NCBI GenBank assembly: GCA_947650365.1
Contig: OX393555.1
Location: forward strand, 78,249,995 to 78,313,994
Source: Chamaelirium japonicum
Taxonomy: Eukaryota > Streptophyta > Magnoliopsida > Liliales > Melanthiaceae
Direction of reading: 5' to 3'
DNA: 64,000 nt
Position numbers and translations under genes: made by a program. The notes beneath the pieces are model-generated. The model made no database searches, was not told the DNA's origin, and saw only the letters and a program-made list of their open reading frames with translations. Positions 1 to 9,452 of this stretch are shown piece by piece (positions within the stretch are counted from its first letter, which is position 1; each line of letters begins with the position of its first letter).

Positions 1-2
1 GG

Positions 3-1126
3 CCTACTGAGAGAGAAGCTCCAAAGTATGCTGCCAAAGCTCACAACGCTGAGGTAGCAGCCCCTCCAGCCAACAAACGATCAAAGAATGATGGGTGTCG
101 ATCTCCGACGAAGACCACTTTCACCGAGTGGAATTTACATGTGGAACAGATCCTTGACCGCATTCAACACGAAGAATTCCTTCGAAGGCCCAATCCACTT
201 CAGCCAAACACAAAGTTCACGGCCGATAAAACTGTTTATTGCGATTTCCATCGAAGCCATGGCCATTCCACCGATCGGTGCTATCGGCTAAAGTTTCATC
301 TCGAAGACTTGCTGAGAGAAGGCCATCTCCATGAATTCACCAAAGAGGGACAAGATCAACGTCGATCCTCTGCAAAGGGGAAAGAGGCTTGCTGGATTCA
401 TCAGATATCTTCCAACCCATCACCTCTCACCGTGAATGCCAATATCTTTGGCATTCATGGATCATTGCATAATCAATCAGTGATCGGGAAGGAAGTCGAT
501 CGGCAGATTCGGCGCATCTTCCATGTTCGATCTACTGCAAACAAAGAAGATACCTGGATCGAGAAGCCCATCGAAGGTCTTGCTTGGCCGTCCATCGTCT
601 TCAACGACGCAGATCTTCTAGGAGTTCATACTCCCCATCGAGACCCCCTGGTTTTGAAACTCATCATCGACGGAAGCACCGTCAATCGGATCCTCATCGA
701 CACTGGGAGTTCCATCGATATTATGTTCTCAGACTGCTTCAAACGTCTGGGACATAAATATCAAAGCCTGACGTCGTCCCGACCGTGATCACCGGGTTCA
801 ACGGCGAACAAAGCATCACGGTGGGCGAATCAAGATTCACTCTCGACCTTAGCCGAGAGACTCGGGTCTCGGTGAGGTTTGCTATTATCGAAGGAGTATC
901 CAGTTACAACGCCATTCTGGGACGACCATTCCTTCACTAGATCAACGCCATCTCCTCTTCCTACCACCAACTACTTAAGTTTGCAACGGGAGAAGGCATT
1001 GTTTGCATTCGAGGTGATCAGCAAGCTGGAAGATCTTGCGAGGCTGCAGCGGCTAAAACTGATCGAAAGATCAATCTTGCTCCTCCAAAGCGGCCACGAG
1101 ATGAAGCTGGACCCTCTTCCAAATAG
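3..1126 (+). pseudogene. gag C-terminus and aspartic protease of Tat copy 1 (partial, frameshifted)
   Basis: The frame is open from base 3 to 788 and resumes one frame over to 1126. It encodes the end of Gag (nucleic-acid-binding capsid protein) and the retropepsin that processes the polyprotein. A zinc knuckle of the form C-X2-H-X4-H-X4-C lies at about 238-282. The protease active site reads LIDTGSSIDIMF at about 694-729, and the later GRPF motif is near 920. Compared with copy 2, one base is missing near 767, which shifts the frame to a stop at 788. A CAG-to-TAG change gives a second stop at 938-940. The block ends at TAG 1124-1126, which copy 2 shares (see the separate entry). The N-terminal capsid region lies outside the window. 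No true start codon is visible; GTG at 141 is only an internal codon. Confidence 0.88.
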
Positions 1127-1132
1127 CAATTA
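1124..1132 (+). promoter_or_regulatory. Candidate leaky stop (UAG-CAA-UUA) between protease and RT, copy 1
   Basis: The stop TAG is followed by CAA TTA and the reading frame then continues into pol without shift. This matches the UAG-CAR-YYA readthrough consensus known from tobamoviruses. Copy 2 has TAG CAA TCA at the homologous place, which also fits. The location, between protease and reverse transcriptase, is where gypsy elements may lower the Pol:Gag ratio. Readthrough itself is inferred. Confidence 0.6.
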
Positions 1133-3073
1133 AAGGAGATTCCACCGATCGAGCTTCCACCAATCGAATGGGAAGCCTCACCTTCAATTGAAGAAATCAT
1201 CCCTATCAATATCGGCAGTGGAGATCTCCCTCGACAAACATTCATCGGTGCCGGTCTTAGCAACGCAGAAGCGCGAGACATGGTGTCCTTCCTACAGTCC
1301 AACATCGACGTCTTCGCTTGGTGCTTCGAAGACATGCCTGGCATCAATCCAGATGACGCATGTCACCGACTTGCGATCAAAGAAGAAATAAAGCCTATCA
1401 AGCAAAAGCCACGCACCATCCGACCAGAGCTGCAAGTTGCTGTTCAAGACGAAATCACCAAACTACTCGCAGTAGGCTTCATCCGTGAAGTAGAGTATCC
1501 TACCTGGATCTCTAACATAGTTGCTGTTCCAAAGAAGAACGGGAAGGTCAGAGTCTGCATCGACTTTACCAATCTCAATAAGGCTTGCCCCAAAGACCCA
1601 TTCCCCATGCCAAGAATTGATAGACTCGTCGATGCCACTGTTGGCCACGAGCTGTTGTCTTTCATGGATGGGTACTCTGGGTACAATCAAATTCCGCTTC
1701 ATCCGGATGATCAAGAGAGGACATGTTTTGTGACTAGCCGGGGTCTCTACTGCTACAATGTAATGCCATTCGGCCTCAAAAATGCTGGTTCTACCTATCA
1801 AAGGTTAGTCACAAAAATGTTCGAAGATCAGATCGGTCGCAACGTCGAAGTCTACGTCGATGATCTCCTCACCAAGAGCTCCACTAGAGGGAAACATCTA
1901 CCTGATCTGGCAGAAACTTTTCAAGTCCTCCGAAAGTATCGCATGAAGCTCAATCCTGCCAAGTGCGCTTTTGGAGTTCAATCGGGTAAATTTCTGGGTC
2001 ATCTTGTGACCAGAAGAGGTATTGAAGCCAACCCCGACCAAATTCGAGCTATCCTCGACATGCCATCGCCTACCAATCGGAAAGAAGTACAACGTCTCAC
2101 TGGAAGACTTGCTGCCCTCAATCGGTTCATCTCAAAGTCCTCCGACAAGTGTAAGCCTCTTTTCGACAAACTACGAAAGGCAGATACATCGGGATGGAGT
2201 CCTGTTTGTGAAGAAGCTTTTCAAGGCATCAAGAAATATCTGGTGCAAGCTCCTATCCTTACTGCTCCACTTCCAAAAGAAGACTTGTGGATCTATCTCG
2301 CCGTGACCGATCAAGCAATCAACGCGGTCCTAATCAGCAGAAGAGAAGGCATCGAGCATCCAGTCTATTATATCAGCCACACTCTTCTTTCGGTTGAAAC
2401 TCGCTACTCAAAAACTGAGAAAGTCATCCTGGCCTTGCTCACTGCATCGCGTCGTCTTCAACCTTACTTCGTCTCCCACCAGATCACTGTCATTTCAGAA
2501 CACCCGCTCAAAGATATCGTTGACAAAGCTGGTAGAGCTGGTCGAATGACAAAATGGGTGATCGAAATGAGTGCTCTGGGGATTCAATTCGAATCTCGCA
2601 CTTCCATCAAAGGTCAAGTTATTGCTGATTTTCTAGCTGACTTTCCAGTTGAAGACCCCATCACTTGGGAAGAAGATGTCGACATGCGCTTGGAAGATGA
2701 GGATAATCCTCCAATCAATCTTGCAACAAAAATTGATCCAAGTATCGAGACTATTACTGCAACTCCTCCATGGAAGCTTTATACTGATGGAGCTTCAAGT
2801 TCGATCGGTTCGGGAACTGGGATAGTCTTAATATCCCCCGAACTTGATCATCTACAAAAGGCCACTCTCCTCGGATTCAATGCCACCAACAACGAAGCCG
2901 AATATGAAGCACTCATTTCCGGACTCGAGATGGCTGAATCTCTGGGGGTAGATCGACTCATTATCTACAGCGACTCCCAACTAGTCATAAGGCAGATCAA
3001 CGGGGAGTATACAGCAAGAGAAGAAAGAATGCAACATTATTTGGCCCTAGTACGACGTCTTCAACAACGTTTT
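1127..3073 (+). pseudogene. pol part 1 of Tat copy 1: reverse transcriptase, RNase H, second RNase H (split by LINE)
   Basis: Open and in frame from the TAG at 1124 to the LINE insertion. The RT (polymerises cDNA from the element RNA) shows VRVCIDFTNLNKACPKD, FMDGYSGYNQI, MPFGLKNAGSTYQR and the catalytic YVDD at 1853-1864. The first RNase H follows (DQAINAVLIS, YSKTEK, about 2300-2470). A linker follows, then a second RNase H of archaeal type with LYTDGASSSIGSGTGI, NNEAEYEAL and IYSDSQLVI (acidic residues D, E, D near 2785, 2900 and 2970). The second RNase H is the hallmark of Tat elements. Its C-terminal part (ENREADALAN) lies beyond the LINE, at about 4110. Apart from the insertion I see no lesion here. 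Confidence 0.92.
3058..3073. repeat. Target-site duplication of the LINE, left copy
   Basis: TCTTCAACAACGTTTT is present here and again at 4064-4079, directly flanking the antisense LINE. The exact edge is ambiguous by a few bases because the LINE poly(T) joins the T run. The uninterrupted site in copy 2 (about 36919) reads CTTCAACAACGTTTCACTAG apart from its first-bases variation, which confirms the pre-insertion state. Confidence 0.92.
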
Positions 3074-4063
3074 TTTTTTTTTTTGAGTGGTAAATAAATA
3101 ATTGAATAAACAAAGCTAAAAGAGATACAGACACATAGAAAAGAGTCCAGAAGTCGCAGACCAACACGGTAACTACCTAAGGAATCTAGACTCAAAGAAG
3201 TAAAACCACCACCCGAAATACCAACTAAAGTAGAGAGACAGTGATGACTAACTATACCTTGGCTATCCACCAAGATCCAAGACTGATCCGCCGGACTCCA
3301 AAAACTTCCTATCCAGGCTCCAAGCAACTAAGAGGAACCTGAAGTACCACAGAAAATACTCGGCTAATAATGAGGGACTTGAAGGGCTTGGGCCCTCCAA
3401 AAAGATATACCGCAACCGAGGAACTAGAAGGGCTTGGGCCCTCCAATGTCACTAAGGGTCTTCTCAGTCAACACCTCAGCCTTCAACTGACCACCACCAG
3501 AAACTCAAGCAAACGAACCGGTGCCAAACAAACCCATCTTCCCGCCTGCTCCCAACCACTAGCAAATACTCCAAACCTGCACCCATGCCTTTCTAAACAG
3601 CAATACTAGGGGGCTGCCTTGTCAGACTCTAGATCCACCGAAGAGAGTAGCCGGGATTCCACACATGGAGCCCAAACATTCAGCACCTGTATTGCAGAAT
3701 GAACAAGTTTGGGGCACACTATTGTCTGAAGGATTTCCACGTACCGATTAGTCACCTTGGCTAGGATTTCCTCCTTAGTGGTAAGAATCCCTTCATGAGC
3801 CCTACAATTTCTTTCAATCCAAATACTGAACACTAAAGTAGGAATCAAGAATTTACCAATTTGACACATAGACTTATCCGGAAGCTGAAGAATATATTTG
3901 CAAGCCTTTTTTAGAGTGATTTCAGAATCTTCAGATGCCCATCCAATCCTAATACAGCACTGGGCCCAAATATAATTAGAGAAAGAGCAATTAAAAAATA
4001 GATGTTTCACAGACTCTTCTTCCTGACAGCATAGATAACATCTATTAGCCATAGAGATACCAA
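3074..4063 (-). mobile_element. 5'-truncated L1-type LINE inserted antisense in Tat copy 1
   Basis: A roughly 990-bp insertion, absent from the homologous place in copy 2, runs opposite to the host element. Its 3' end is a poly(A) tail, seen as T's up to 3084 on the + strand. It is flanked by a 16-bp direct duplication, as expected of target-primed reverse transcription. It keeps only the C-terminal end of ORF2 and a 3' UTR of about 520 bp, so it is dead on arrival. The 3' UTR carries a 20-bp direct repeat, GAAGGGCTTGGGCCCTCCAA, at 3381-3400 and 3427-3446. Confidence 0.92.
3606..4063 (-). pseudogene. LINE ORF2 C-terminus with reverse-transcriptase zinc-binding domain
   Basis: About 150 residues are open on the minus strand. 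They include the Cys/His pattern CYLCCQEEESVKHLFFNC and, shortly after, YIWAQC, typical of the zinc-binding domain (zf-RVT family) near the C-terminus of plant L1 ORF2 proteins. The rest, including FSIWIERNCRAHEG, also matches the usual tail of that family. The endonuclease and RT domains are absent through 5' truncation. Any methionine upstream of 4063 comes from antisense Tat sequence, so no functional start exists. Confidence 0.85.
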
Positions 4064-5537
4064 TCTTCAACAACGTTTTACTAGAACTGAATTCGTTCAA
4101 ATTCCGAGAGCAGAGAATCGGGAAGCAGACGCCTTAGCCAATACTGCCTCAGTTCTTGGAGACTCACTCGGAGGAAGGCAAATACAGATCGATTATCAAG
4201 AAGTGCCCAAGACCATCCCCGATCAACAGATCCTTGCTACTACAAAAGGATCTGGGGGTGGAGATCAATTGGCATTGAACCTCACTACTACAAGTGAGCC
4301 TGAAGACTGGAGACGATCAATCTTCGACTTCTTCAAACATGGCAAAATGCCGGAAGATCCAAATCAAGCCCGAAGACTTCAAAGGAAGCTTCCTTGCTAT
4401 ACTATTCAAGGAGAAGATCTATATTTCAAATCTCACAATGGGATGTTGCTCAAGTGCCTTGGTCCCGAGCAAGCACAGGCAATCCTGATTGATATCCACT
4501 CTGGAGCTTGTGGGAATCATTCGGGAGGAAGATCTCTTGAAGCCAAGACAAAGTTGCAAGGTTACTACTGGCCGACAATGGCAAGAGATGCCCAACAAGT
4601 TGTTCAAAGATGCGAACCATGCCAACGACACGCTCGAGCTATCCATCTCCCTGCAAATGAACTTCATCAACTATCAAGTCCCTGGCCTTTCCATCAGTGG
4701 GGCTTGGACTTCTTGGGTCCTTTCCCACCAACTCCAAGCAAGAAGAAATATTTACTGCTGGCCACGGACTATTTTACTAAATGGGTTGAAGCTGTGCCAC
4801 TCTTCCGAGAGACCGATGATGAAGTGATCAAGTTCATTCGACATAACATCTTCTCAAGGTTTGGTACGCCTCAAGTGCTTGTTGCTGACAATGGAACTCA
4901 ATTCGACTCTGACAAATTCCGTGAGTTCTGTCTGAACAACGAAATCAAGCTTTTCTATTCCACTCCAAGGTACCCTCAATGTAATGGTCAAGCTGAAGCC
5001 TCAAATAGAGCTATTCTTGGGATACTCAAAAAGAAACTCAACGACAAGAAAGGATTGTGGGAACAAGTCCTACCTGAAGTTCTTTGGGGGTATCGCACAA
5101 CCCCGAGAAGATCCACAGGGTTCTCACCCTTTCGTCTGACATATGGGTCGAAAGTAGTACTCCCAACAGAAAACGTATCAAGTACTCTGAAGATCAGGGC
5201 AGTTGAAGAAGGAATCAACGAAGAGCTTCGGATCAATGATCTAGACTTCTCTGAAGAACTACGAGATCGAGCAACCCTTCGTATTGCTAAATACCAACAG
5301 AAGATCAAACGAGCATACGATCAAAAGGTTTGCAAGAGACAATTCCCAATCGGCAGTTTGGTCCTCAGAGCTGTTTTCTACAACACCAAGGAGCATAGCA
5401 GTGGAAAACTAGCTCCCAACTGGGAAGGTCCTGTCGAATCAGTGGGAGGCAAAGGCTCTTACAGACTGATCTCACCAGAAGGAGATAGATTGCCTCGAGC
5501 TTGGAATTCTAGACATCTCAAGTTGTTCTATCCCTGA
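4064..5537 (+). pseudogene. pol part 2 of Tat copy 1: end of second RNase H and integrase
   Basis: Continues the frame of part 1 once the LINE and one target duplication are removed. First come the last RNase H residues (PRAENREADALANTAS). Next is an integrase with the N-terminal zinc motif HSGACGNHSGGRS ... CEPCQRH (about 4498-4630). The catalytic core follows: D in WGLDFLGPF (near 4706), D in VADNGTQF (near 4888) and E in NGQAEASNR (GAA 4995-4997). The C-terminal domain contains GKLAPNWEGP near 5405. The integrase inserts the cDNA into chromosomes. Compared with copy 2, two residues are missing after that GP motif (in-frame deletion). The frame stops at TGA 5535-5537, with no premature stop after the LINE. 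Confidence 0.92.
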
Positions 5538-6152
5538 TGTAAATACCATGATGAATAAAGTTCTCTTCAAATGTTCAAATATGCAAGTGTTCAGCTTTTC
5601 AATTCAAATTCTGAAGCAGTTTCAAATCATCCATATTCAAGTTACCAGGTCTTTTAACAAGTTTGGGAGTTAGAGTTGCGACTCAACCCCTTACTAGCAA
5701 ATGTTAAACTGACCGTATTCAAGTTACCAAGTCTTTTAACAAGTTTGGGTGTTATAGTTGCGACTCAACCCCTTACTGGCAAATGTTAAACTGACCTTCA
5801 AATTTCAATATTCAATTTCAATTTCAATCAATTTCGATATCGTCTAACAGGTTTGGGTGCTTGAGTTGCGACTCAACCCTTCACATCCAAATGTTACACG
5901 AATTCAAGTTCAACTTTCAAATTACAATAAGTTTGGGTAATCGAGTTACGACTCGACCCCTTACATTCAAAAAGATTGTATCTATTCCAATGCTATCCAG
6001 AACATGATATTCAAAGACATTCAACTCAAGAGACATGCAATTTTCAAACACCAAAAAGAGTTCTATTATCAAAAATGGCCAAGTACAGGAGTAAGCTTTT
6101 TCATATCAAGAGTTTACAAGCGTAAACAGCAAAGAAAGAAGGTAGAAGTACA
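5538..6152. repeat. Spacer between pol and antisense gene with four diverged repeats
   Basis: Four units of about 70-110 bp occur at about 5654, 5735, 5846 and 5926. Each has a core like AAGTTTGGG, a short variable stretch, then GAGTTGCGACTC followed by AACCCCTTAC. GAGTTGCGACTC is an inverted repeat (GAGT/ACTC). No coding potential is seen. The spacer lies 3' of both convergent genes, so a role in transcript ends is possible but unproven. Confidence 0.8.
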
Positions 6153-9038
6153 TCAGGGTTTAGCCACACTTGGCGCTCGCGATTTCTCTCCTTCGGATCC
6201 GCCTCGAGCTTTGATCGCCACTGAAGCCTTAGAAGATCGAACGCTGCCAGCATGGATCCTGAGTGCCTCTGCCGCTTTCTCGGCCGTTTCCCTGTAGCTC
6301 TTGCATTCAGACAGCGCATGCTCTAGCTCCTTTTTTAAGGCCTCCTCCTTAGCAGAAGAAGCAGCCTCCTTAGCAGCTAGAGCAGCTTCTCTTGCAGCAA
6401 GAGCAGCTTCTCTACCGTCAAGTTTGCTTTTCAAATCCTGGAGCTCCACCCCTCGGTCATGGGCCAGGGTCTTTATCCTGAAGAAACGATTCTTCAGCGA
6501 CTCAAGTTCATGACTGGTAGCCTCGTATTCATTCTGCCAGCCCTTGCTCTCTAGTTTTTCCTTGCGAAGGGCCTCAGTCTTAGCCTTCAAGGTCTCCTTC
6601 TTGGAGGTTAGAAGCTCCCCCAGCTTATCTTTTTCCTCCTGGGCAGCTCGCAGTTCAGCAGTTAGGCGGGAGACTTCAGAGGAAGCCTCTCGCTCTCCAT
6701 ACTTCTTGAAGAGCTTCGTGCCGAATTTCAGAACAGCTGAGTTCTGCGAACAAACAAAAGGTGTTAGAAGAATATCGAAGGATTCAATTCAAAAGACAAT
6801 TCAAACTGGTACACTTACCACCACTTCTAGCCTATGAAAGGCTTTTTCGATTGGGGCCCCCGGAAGGTTGCAGAGCTTTCGGATCACGGGAGTTGGGTGG
6901 TTGATATCAACCTCACCCAAATCCTTCAAAAGTGAAGCCATGCCTGCAGGAGTCCCTGCAAAACAAACAGAAATTCAAAAGAGTTAGAATATTTTCAAAT
7001 TTCAAAGGCAATATAATCAAGGAAAGTTACTATAGATACCTGAGACATCGACCTGAGGAGCCTTTCCCTTCCCACGATCGGAGCTCTTACCCCGAGAGGT
7101 CGACTTCTCCTTGGCGGGAGTTGGCTCTGGTTGGGGTTGAGGAGCCCCATCACCCCCCACACGGCTCTCCCTCTCCAAGTGAGGAGAGGGAGCACCCTGA
7201 GGAGGTGAGACTCCCCCTTCCTCTTGTGGCTCGCTTGGCTGAGCGAGCCCAGCCACCATAGCAGCTACCTCCTCAGCCAGAGAGTGCGAGGGGGGTGGAG
7301 GTTGCTCAACCTCCATACCCCCACTCGTAGTCGCTCCTTCGAGACGAGGGACTTCAGGAGGGATTTGATTGAGGGGCGTGGGGTTGCTTCCAACCCCACC
7401 ACTCCCTGAGAATTTTATCTTGAAACGCACCGGGCGCTTCTTCAGATCGTCGAAATTGTAGGCGGGAACCACCTTGTGGCCTTCGCCCTCCACGTCCATA
7501 ACTCCCTCCATTCGACGGGCCTTAGCCTCGTCGATAGGGATAGGAAGAGAATCCTCCTCTTCGATACCACCAGTGGGGGTGGTAGGAAGTTCATCCCCAC
7601 CACCCCCTTGTCCTTGGTCATCACCATTGGGGGTGGGAGGAATTTCTTCCTTACCACCCCCGCTTCCATCATCTCCATCAGTGGGGGTGGGAGGAAGATC
7701 ATCCTCACCACCCCCATCTTCTTCGTCCTCATCATCGCCGCCGTTACCATTGCTACCGTTTTCTGTTTCTTCTTCTTCTTCTTCCTCATCTTCCTTCTTC
7801 TTTTCTTCTTCATCTTCATCCTTCTTTCCTTGATCCCCTTCTTTATTTTGCTTGATAAGGATTTTCCTTTTCTTCTTCGTTGGGCCCCTCTGTATCACTA
7901 GCTTTTCTTCAGAGGTGGGCAATCGGCGTCTTGCACCATAGGCCTTCTTCTCAATCCTAACCTTCCTGATGACCTTGCCAGACTGAGGATCCTCCTCATA
8001 GTCTGAGTACAAGACCTCATTATCTTCATATCTGGCTTGCGATCGGTGAAGGAGATTGGCTTTTCCGTACCTTACTGGGTAGTTTGAAAACTGCTTCCAG
8101 GACCTGGTACCGCAAGTCAGCTTGAGAAACAGGTTGTCGATGGCCCCAACCCTCTCCGAAGGCCACGCCAACTCTCCTCCTGCGTAGTATATCTTGATCT
8201 CTTTGTTAACCTCAACGCGAGGAGTCTCGGGAACTGAGAGTGGCGTCCAGGCACCAGCCACTGAGAGCGGCCACTCTGTGTACAGCTTGTCGGAGGCAAC
8301 TGTGTTGGTGAGGGGGCGTAGAGCAGAAACCCCTGTGAGGTTGAAGAAAGGGCTGTCTTTCCTCGAAGCCCATCGGTAGTGGAAGAAGAAGTAACCCAAT
8401 TCTATCCGGGCCTCCTCGTCATCTGGAATGCTGGAGTAGCATTCCCTCAGCTCTTTCTGAAAATCGGACTCTACACGGCAGAAGGCATAAATTATCCTCC
8501 ATGCGTTGCCGGTGATCTGTCCTGGGCAAAGGCCGGAGGTGTTTAGCAACCTCGCGGCAAATGGCGATAGCGGAAGGCGAAGTACGCAGTTCAGCTGGCC
8601 CACAGAGACCACAGTCCCCATCACCTGTTCATTACTGGCGAAGTTCACAAACACAGTTTGCTTGTTGATGCCAAAACCAGCTTGAATCCCAGACAGCGAA
8701 GGCCGGATCTTCCCTTCTGAGAAGCAGGCCAATAGACTTTGCCACTTCGCCCTTTTCTTATCAGTAAATTCACCGCCAGTATTATATACATACTCCGGTT
8801 CCTCTGTCAGAGATATTAGTGGGCCCAGAATGAATTTTGCCTTGGGGATATGCTCGGGCCTCGATGGCGCTGAAGCAAACCCAACTCCTTGGTGCCTTTT
8901 GCCCAGCTGGCCCAATTCTACCAACACTGCCTTGCCCTTGCCACGACCTTTAAGGGGAGATGATTCTTCAGCAATCTCCTTCCCTTTCCTCTTCGAGGGG
9001 ATTGCAATCATCTTCTTCGAGTTTCCGGAGGAGGCCAT
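6153..9038 (-). CDS. Spliced antisense gene of Tat copy 1 (three predicted exons, about 908 aa, function unknown)
   Basis: Predicted exons on the minus strand are 9038-7040, 6955-6819 and 6743-6153. The introns are 84 and 75 bp, begin GTATCT and GTAAGT and end TTTTGCAG and TTCGCAG. The phases join exactly (666 codons plus 1 base; 46 codons; 196 codons plus stop). Exon 1 begins MASSGNSKK and has a basic PSKRKGKE stretch. It continues with a folded region of about residues 45-370 (RLPLSPFAARLLNTSGLCPG, WKQFSNYPVRYGKANLLHR). This recalls the 'putative gypsy-type transposon' proteins of plants; I could not verify that. Next come KKKRK, a long Glu/Asp-rich tract, about three repeats around PPTP, and a Pro-rich tail. 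Exon 3 is a heptad-rich coiled coil (AALAAREAALAAKEAA). Antisense genes at this place are known in Tat elements; their role is not established. Confidence 0.8.
6744..7039 (-). other. Two predicted introns flanking exon 2 of the antisense gene, copy 1
   Basis: Intron 1 is 7039-6956 and intron 2 is 6818-6744, with exon 2 (46 codons, 6955-6819) between them. Donors read CAG|GTATCT and GTG|GTAAGT. Acceptors read TTGTTTTGCAG and TTTGTTCGCAG. Without splicing the frame hits a stop seven codons past each boundary or sooner. Copy 2 keeps the second donor but has GT changed to AT at the first. Confidence 0.72.
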
Positions 9039-9452
9039 TTGACCGATCGAACGAGATCAGAGAACAAGGAATCGGGAGCAAAAGAGTCTGGACTTCGAAA
9101 AATTTTGAAAGCGTGAGGCAAAAATGACAGCGAGAGAAGCTTAAGTATCCTGAGGGAATTAGGCGCACAAATCGAAAAGACACGTGTCATCACCATATCA
9201 AATCGCATGTTTTTGTAGGTACACGTGGCATCAATCCGTAGCAAGCGCAAAACCAGGCGAACAGTCGGGACCAGACGAAGCGTCAGACCACAGGTCCAAA
9301 CGAGCCACCGGTCCAAGCAAACCACCGGTCCGAGTGAGCCAGACCGCCGGTTCATAGAAACCATTCAAAGACAAACCAAAGACTCAAAAAGCAGGAAGAA
9401 TCAAACTACATCAACATGCTACGTTCTCTGAAGGGCAGGTTCAAAACTTCAA
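9039..9452 (-). promoter_or_regulatory. Upstream region of the antisense gene, copy 1 (TATA-like box, two CACGTG boxes)
   Basis: On the minus strand a TATA-like stretch, GGATACTTAA (9150-9141), lies about 105 bases before the ATG. Copy 2 has a clean TATATAA at the matching place. Farther upstream are two G-box cores: CACGTG at 9181-9186 within GACACGTGTC, and at 9222-9227 within ACACGTGGCA. The second matches the plant ABRE/G-box form. Both are conserved in copy 2. Around 9290-9355 is a degenerate short repeat built on CCACCGGTCC. Promoter activity is inferred from position and conservation. Confidence 0.6.

Noticed and set aside
3370..3609. 79-codon + strand frame within the LINE 3' UTR
   Set aside because: Lies opposite the LINE 3' UTR and contains the duplicated 20-bp motif; no domain or conservation.
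7474..7901. Ser/Pro-rich and Phe-rich frames on the + strand opposite the antisense gene
   Set aside because: They are the complements of the Glu/Asp-rich and PPTP-repeat codons of the antisense gene.
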